A stretch of DNA of 8,532 bases from an uncultured Collinsella sp. (GTDB lineage: Bacteria > Actinomycetota > Coriobacteriia > Coriobacteriales > Coriobacteriaceae): assembly GCA_902464175.1 (NCBI GenBank), contig CABQHZ010000073.1, forward strand, positions 1 to 8,532. The letters are read 5' to 3'. The position numbers were made by a program, and so were the translations under genes. Each line of letters begins with the position of its first letter. Positions within the stretch are counted from its first letter, which is position 1. Positions 5,248-8,532 of the stretch are shown piece after piece. The notes below the pieces were generated by a model. That model saw only the letters and a list, made by a program, of their open reading frames with translations, searched no databases and had not been told where the DNA came from.

Positions 5248-6540
5248 TTATTTGGCGCCCTTGATGAGCATGATGAACACATAGCCCACAGCGATGAGCA
5301 CGATGGCGATCGGGAACGCCATGAAGTAGGAGCCGGTGGCGACAACGATTGCCGAGGTCACGATGGGGCCAAGAATCTGGCCGATGGTGTTAGCGATGTT
5401 GAGGATGCCCAGGTCCTTGCCGGCGTTCTCCTTATCGGGCAGAACATCGACATTGAGCGCCTGGTCGACGGAAGAGTAGATGCCGTAGCCAAGACCGGCC
5501 AGCAGGGCGAAGCCGTACATGCCGGCAACGGACTTAAGCAGCCAGGGCAGGGCGATACCGATACACATCATGATCGTCGCGACGAGGATGATGGGCTTGC
5601 GGCGGCCGATCTTGTCGGAGATGGCACCCGAGGTAAGCGAGGCAACGAGCGACACGACCATGATCACGACGGACATGCTCGAAAGGACCGCGCCGGCTTC
5701 TGCCACGGGAAGACCGATGTACTTCTCGAGGATGTAGAGCTGATAGCCATTGATGCAGAAGTAACCGAAGATGAGGAGCAGGCGACCAAAGAGGGCCAGG
5801 TAGAAGTCACGGCAGTTCTTGGTGGGCGGAACGAACATGAGCAGCAGCGACTTGAGGTTGAGCTTCTCGGACTGCTCGCCCTCGGCAAGAGCGGCAGACT
5901 TCTCGCGCGGCCAAATGATGATGGCGAGAATGCCGGTCAGGAACCAAGAGACCGTGCCGATGATAAAGCCGGGCACCGGGTTGGCAAGGAACTGCGTACC
6001 GATGATGGTGCCGATCGACTGGCCGGCCGTTGCGCCACCGCCATAGAACGCGGAGAGCGTGCCGCGCTTGTTAAGCGGGATGCGGTCGGAAAGCACGGCA
6101 ACGGCAGGAGCGAGCATGCAGTTGAGGCCAATCTGCAGCACGCACCAGGAGGCGACGATCATGGGAAGCGTGGTCGCGACCGAAGTGCTCCAGAAGGCGC
6201 AGCCGCAGATAAAGCCGCCGAGGACGATGAACGGCGTACGCTTGCCAAAGCGGCTGTGGCAGTGATCGGAAAGCGCGCCGAAAACGAGATTCGAGAACAG
6301 GGCGAAGATCGAACCGACCGAGTTCATCGCTGCGAGAATTGCCTCGGGCTGGCCAATGTTAAGGCCGTTAAAGCGCTCGGGGAACAAGACGTTGGAGCCG
6401 ATCGTGCCCGACATCATCCACATGATTCCGAAGATGATAAAGCCGATCATAAAGCGCCATGTCTCGGTCTTGGTCATGGGCTTGCCGGTGTCGGGGGCAA
6501 TGGCGTTGGGATCGATCGCCGTTGACGTTTGGGTTGCCAT
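5248..6540 (-). CDS. MFS sugar/glycoside transporter
   Basis: This is a predicted 12-helix inner-membrane secondary transporter of the major facilitator superfamily, resembling the glycoside-cation symporter and SLC45-like sugar carriers. The MFS signature loop occurs twice, as expected of the two half-domains: GALSDHCHSRFGKR at residues 88-101 and GAISDKIGRRKP at 305-316. A hydrophilic centre (about 211-246) separates the halves. ATG 6540 is preferred because the family-like N-terminus begins there and GGGAG lies upstream, though at a longish spacing of ten bases; a reading from 6624 adds 28 unlikely residues. The product has 430 residues. It is the first gene of the operon, with the TetR regulator divergent to it. 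It probably brings in the glycoside that the next gene hydrolyses; the substrate itself is inferred. Confidence 0.9.
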   Translation of the reverse strand: MATQTSTAIDPNAIAPDTGKPMTKTETWRFMIGFIIFGIMWMMSGTIGSNVLFPERFNGLNIGQPEAILAAMNSVGSIFALFSNLVFGALSDHCHSRFGKRTPFIVLGGFICGCAFWSTSVATTLPMIVASWCVLQIGLNCMLAPAVAVLSDRIPLNKRGTLSAFYGGGATAGQSIGTIIGTQFLANPVPGFIIGTVSWFLTGILAIIIWPREKSAALAEGEQSEKLNLKSLLLMFVPPTKNCRDFYLALFGRLLLIFGYFCINGYQLYILEKYIGLPVAEAGAVLSSMSVVIMVVSLVASLTSGAISDKIGRRKPIILVATIMMCIGIALPWLLKSVAGMYGFALLAGLGYGIYSSVDQALNVDVLPDKENAGKDLGILNIANTIGQILGPIVTSAIVVATGSYFMAFPIAIVLIAVGYVFIMLIKGAK

Positions 6541-6587
6541 TTTGACAGTTCTCCCTTCAAAGATGTTGCCTGCGCAGTCCGCGCAAT

Positions 6588-6620
6588 GGGGTGGCGTAAA
6601 AGGGGTCGAAACGCCACCCC
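6588..6620 (-). promoter_or_regulatory. 5'-leader hairpin of the transporter mRNA
   Basis: GGGGTGGCGT (6588-6597) pairs perfectly with 6611-6620 around a 13-nt loop. The loop contains another GGGGT (6602-6606) that could pair instead with ACCCC at 6616-6620, so two exclusive folds are possible. On the minus strand it lies about 50 bases before the transporter ATG. It has no T-run, so classical attenuation is not evident. Confidence 0.5.
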
Positions 6621-6667
6621 TCAACGAGCGCGATTTGGGGTACGCCCATCGTGAACTGCTCGAAGTC

Positions 6668-6687
6668 TACTTACTAAATAGTAAGTA
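6668..6687. promoter_or_regulatory. Predicted TetR operator 1
   Basis: The 20-bp site TACTTACTAAATAGTAAGTA has 9-bp inverted halves around a central AA. It shares 16 of 20 positions with the site at 6724-6743. Size and symmetry suit a TetR-family dimer, and the site lies on the transporter side of the control region, 128-147 bases upstream of that start codon. Binding is inferred. Confidence 0.72.
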
Positions 6688-6723
6688 ACTTCTACGGCTT
6701 GCATAGTAATCCTTTGCAACAGT

Positions 6724-6743
6724 TACTTAGTGGTTAGTAAGTA
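6724..6743. promoter_or_regulatory. Predicted TetR operator 2
   Basis: TACTTAGTGGTTAGTAAGTA keeps the right half of operator 1 exactly, with an imperfect left half. Its centre is 56 bp from that of operator 1, and it lies nearer the TetR gene. It probably allows autoregulation as well as operon repression. Confidence 0.68.
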
Positions 6744-6900
6744 CTTATTGCGGCGAACGGTCGATATTGCCGTTTAAACGGTGTTTACTTTTGTTGAGAG
6801 GGCTGTTGCGCCGTCTCATTTGAGCCAAGTTGGGCTAGCATCAAGTACGACAAAGACGGTACGGAGCCGACGGGCACCGATACATGAGATATGGATTTTC

Positions 6901-7548
6901 ATGAACAACGATCAAGGGAAGAAATCGGTCCGAACGGCCTCGAGGCGCAGCAATGCCGCGCAGGAGCGCCTTGAGCAGATCGTTCTCGCCGCCGTCAAGA
7001 TTATTAACGCACGCGGCTACAACGGCATGTCGTTGCAGGCAGTTGCGGACGAGGTGGGAATCACCCAAGCAGGCGTGCTTCACTATGTGGGCAACAAGCA
7101 GGGCCTTTTGATGGAGGTTATTCAGCATTACTACAGGCGCAGCTCTACCACCGAAGACTATCTCACGTTGTTCGCGCCTGGCGGTGCGCTTGAGGGGCAA
7201 CAGCCTAAAATACCCGAGTACCTGCGCCTAATTGTCGCGGAAAACGCCAACCAGCCCGAACTCGTCATGCTGTTTCAGACCCTCAACACCGAGGCGATGT
7301 CGCCCGAGAGCCCGATGCACGAGTACTTCAACGATTACTCACGTGAGGCAATCCACCCGTCACTGATCCCCGCGTGGTCGGTGCCAGAAGGCGTCGACGC
7401 CGAAGAGACGCTCTCGTGTGCCCTGGCCGCCATGTATGGCCTCGAAGGTCGCTGGCTCGCCCGTCCGGACGAAGTCGACTACAAAACAGAATGGGCGAAG
7501 TTTGAGGATGTCCTGTTCCCCCTGCCGCTGTGGAAAGACTATCGCTAG
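6901..7548 (+). CDS. TetR-family transcriptional regulator
   Basis: This protein has an N-terminal helix-turn-helix of TetR type: SLQAVADEVGITQAGVLHYV at residues 44-63, followed by the usual NKQGLL segment. The remaining part to residue 215 is an all-helical ligand-binding and dimer domain with no recognisable ligand signature. The length is normal for the family. ATG 6901 is preferred because the DNA-binding domain then starts about 20 residues in; a longer reading to 6781 adds 40 residues unlike the family and would run over most of the leader. The ribosome site is weak (GGA seven bases upstream), so the start is not certain. It is divergent from the transporter-glycosidase-kinase operon and has two matching palindromes in between, so it is inferred to be that operon's local repressor, released by the imported glycoside or a breakdown product. 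Confidence 0.9.
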   Translation: MNNDQGKKSVRTASRRSNAAQERLEQIVLAAVKIINARGYNGMSLQAVADEVGITQAGVLHYVGNKQGLLMEVIQHYYRRSSTTEDYLTLFAPGGALEGQQPKIPEYLRLIVAENANQPELVMLFQTLNTEAMSPESPMHEYFNDYSREAIHPSLIPAWSVPEGVDAEETLSCALAAMYGLEGRWLARPDEVDYKTEWAKFEDVLFPLPLWKDYR

Positions 7549-7553
7549 CGCAG

Positions 7554-7664
7554 AAACAGACCCCATCCCCTCAGCAGTTGCGGTGAAATACGGACTGTTT
7601 GGCCCCCTGGGGGCCGTAATTAGTCCGTATTTCACCGCAAGTTATTGAGGGGATGGGATTGTTT
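7554..7664. repeat. 111-bp nested inverted repeat between convergent genes
   Basis: Four pairing layers share one centre. AAACA (7554-7558) pairs with TGTTT (7660-7664); CCCATCCCCTCA (7562-7573) with 7646-7657; TTGCGGTGAAATACGGACT (7578-7596) with 7622-7640; and an inner GGCCCCC-T-GGGGGCC at 7601-7615. The 12-bp and 19-bp arms are perfect. It lies immediately after the TetR stop and ends 12 bases before the lipoprotein stop on the other strand. There is no T-run, though a stem of this size could still block transcription from both sides. It may be a mobile miniature element. Confidence 0.85.
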
Positions 7665-7676
7665 ACCGCTTCAGCG

Positions 7677-8354
7677 CTACGAGTTGGCAGTCAGGCGGCT
7701 CCAGAGTTCGTCAATATCGATTTGGTCGCCGCCGCTCAGGTAGCCGGTGCGAATAAAAGCCTCGTTGTAGATATAGATGTCATGAGCGCTGTCGCCATCG
7801 TCTTCGGTGTCGTAGGCCGAAATCACATAGCGGCTGCCGTCGAGTGCCCTGACCAGCCAATACGCGGAATCGTCAACCGTACACTTCTCCTGCACCATCG
7901 CTGCATCGCCAATTGCGCCGGCAAGCGCGCGGTCGCCCGTCGTATAACCGGCCACCGAAAGCAAGATCGCCACGCTATCGTCTCCGCCGCCCGGTTCAAG
8001 CTCCTCGTACTCGGACTCCGAAAGCGGTATCGCGCTATTTGCAAGTTCGTCCACATCGTCCGAAACCTTGGAAAAGGTAAAGGCGAATAATCCCGCGTCA
8101 TCGACGGCGCCGTAGCCCACGTTCTCGCCTTGCCACTCATAATTTTGATGTTTGAGCAGGCGCACCAGATCGGCACCACCCAGGTTGATTGCGGCATAGA
8201 CCGTCACGTTGGCATTGTCGTCCACGCAGGCGGCGTCCGCCGTGCTCGCCGCCTTGGCGCCGCCCGCGCCGCCCGAGCAGCCAGCCAGCACGCAAACCGC
8301 CGCGCCCGCGCCCGCCACAAAGGCCGCACGGCTCATCGTCATCTCGTTCATCAT
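7677..8354 (-). CDS. Small secreted lipoprotein, unknown function
   Basis: The N-terminus MSRAAFVAGAGAAVCVLAGC ends in the lipobox LAGC (residues 23-26), so the mature protein should begin with lipid-modified Cys26 and sit on the outer face of the membrane. The SRAAF start of the signal resembles a twin-arginine signal with the second Arg lost. A Gly/Ala/Ser linker follows, then an acidic domain of about 180 residues that I do not recognise. ATG 8354 is supported by GAGGG upstream; the next ATG at 8351 is also possible. The C-terminal segment (IYNEAFIRTGYLSGGDQIDIDELWSRLT) is related to the end of the next gene upstream, which ends 35 bases before this start, so the two are probably one operon of duplicated genes. 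Confidence 0.82.
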   Translation of the reverse strand: MMNEMTMSRAAFVAGAGAAVCVLAGCSGGAGGAKAASTADAACVDDNANVTVYAAINLGGADLVRLLKHQNYEWQGENVGYGAVDDAGLFAFTFSKVSDDVDELANSAIPLSESEYEELEPGGGDDSVAILLSVAGYTTGDRALAGAIGDAAMVQEKCTVDDSAYWLVRALDGSRYVISAYDTEDDGDSAHDIYIYNEAFIRTGYLSGGDQIDIDELWSRLTANS

Positions 8355-8389
8355 GTTCGTCCCTCGCTATGTTATTGGCCGCGTCGCGC

Positions 8390-8532
8390 TTAGCCGAGCG
8401 CGCGCCCGGTCTTCTCCTGCCAAAATTCGTCAATCGTGGGGGCACCGCCGCCCTGGGTAAACGTACCGGTCTTGATAGCCTCCTCGGTAATGAGGTCCAG
8501 GCGATAGTCGCCATTTTCCATCGGGCTCACCA
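8390..8532 (-). CDS. C-terminal end of a paralogue of the lipoprotein (cut by window edge)
   Basis: Reading the minus strand in the frame that stops at TAA 8392-8390 gives 46 residues with no interruption up to the window edge. Their end, EEAIKTGTFTQGGGAPTIDE followed by FWQEKTG, aligns with NEAFIRTGYLSGGDQIDIDE followed by LWSRLT in the lipoprotein next door: same xxAxxTGxxxxGG pattern and IDE-hydrophobic-W. It is therefore probably the tail of a second protein of the same family. The rest lies outside the window. Frame choice rests on this similarity. Confidence 0.72.
   Translation of the reverse strand, partial: VSPMENGDYRLDLITEEAIKTGTFTQGGGAPTIDEFWQEKTGRALG

Larger units (their letters stand above)
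6541..6900. promoter_or_regulatory. Divergent control region between transporter operon and TetR gene
   Basis: This 360-bp gene-free stretch separates two divergent genes. It holds the leader hairpin 6588-6620, two matching 20-bp palindromes (6668-6687 and 6724-6743) and a 12-bp palindrome CCGTTTAAACGG (6770-6781). The centre of the region is strongly AT-rich compared with the flanking genes. Several weak promoter-like boxes occur in both directions but none is good enough to choose. Positions 6782-6900 show nothing else recognisable. Confidence 0.7.

Noticed and set aside
6770..6781. CCGTTTAAACGG palindrome as a third TetR operator
   Set aside because: It shares no bases pattern with the two matching 20-bp sites and could arise by chance; kept only as a note in the control region.
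7653..8090. 145-codon plus-strand open frame opposite the lipoprotein
   Set aside because: The minus-strand gene has a ribosome site, signal peptide and lipobox; the plus frame has none.

Overview
The window looks like a chromosomal segment from a high-GC Coriobacteriia gut bacterium, most likely Collinsella or a close relative. This is inferred from codon use, the style of the lipoprotein signal peptide, and intergenic spaces packed with long perfect hairpins. No rRNA or marker gene here confirms the genus.

Left part (1-1804). A 68-bp hairpin repeat (67-134) precedes a gene for a Fic-family adenylyltransferase with a C-terminal winged helix (303-1475, +). A predicted promoter upstream of it carries three alternately inverted copies of an 8-bp box. 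A second copy of the 68-bp repeat (1499-1566) follows the gene, so the Fic gene sits between two direct copies. The 328-bp gap to pyrE then holds three more structures: a 23-bp-arm hairpin, a rod-like ~99-nt inverted repeat and a 12-bp hairpin touching the pyrE stop codon. The Fic gene is visibly more AT-rich than everything to its right, which suggests transfer.

Middle (1804-6540, all on the minus strand). pyrE (orotate phosphoribosyltransferase) is a separate unit. Upstream of it is an apparent three-gene sugar operon, transcribed MFS transporter, then DUF5060/DUF4038-type glycosidase, then BglK-like ROK kinase, ending at a strong bidirectional terminator (2573-2613). The two gaps inside the operon each contain a hairpin. 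The glycosidase has no signal peptide, so the genes suggest one route: import an intact glycoside, hydrolyse it in the cytosol, and phosphorylate the released sugar.

Divergent control region (6541-6900). A TetR-family regulator gene (6901-7548, +) faces away from the operon. Between them lie two matching 20-bp palindromes, 56 bp apart centre to centre, which are the likely TetR operators, and a 5'-leader hairpin in front of the transporter gene.

Right end (7554-8532). A 111-bp nested inverted repeat lies between the convergent TetR gene and a small lipoprotein gene (7677-8354, -). Upstream of that gene is the C-terminal end of a second, related protein (8390-8532, -), so the edge cuts a tandem paralogue pair.

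I found no clear new defence or mobile system. The least explained material is the set of hairpin elements, the triple-box Fic promoter and the uncharacterised glycoside operon.
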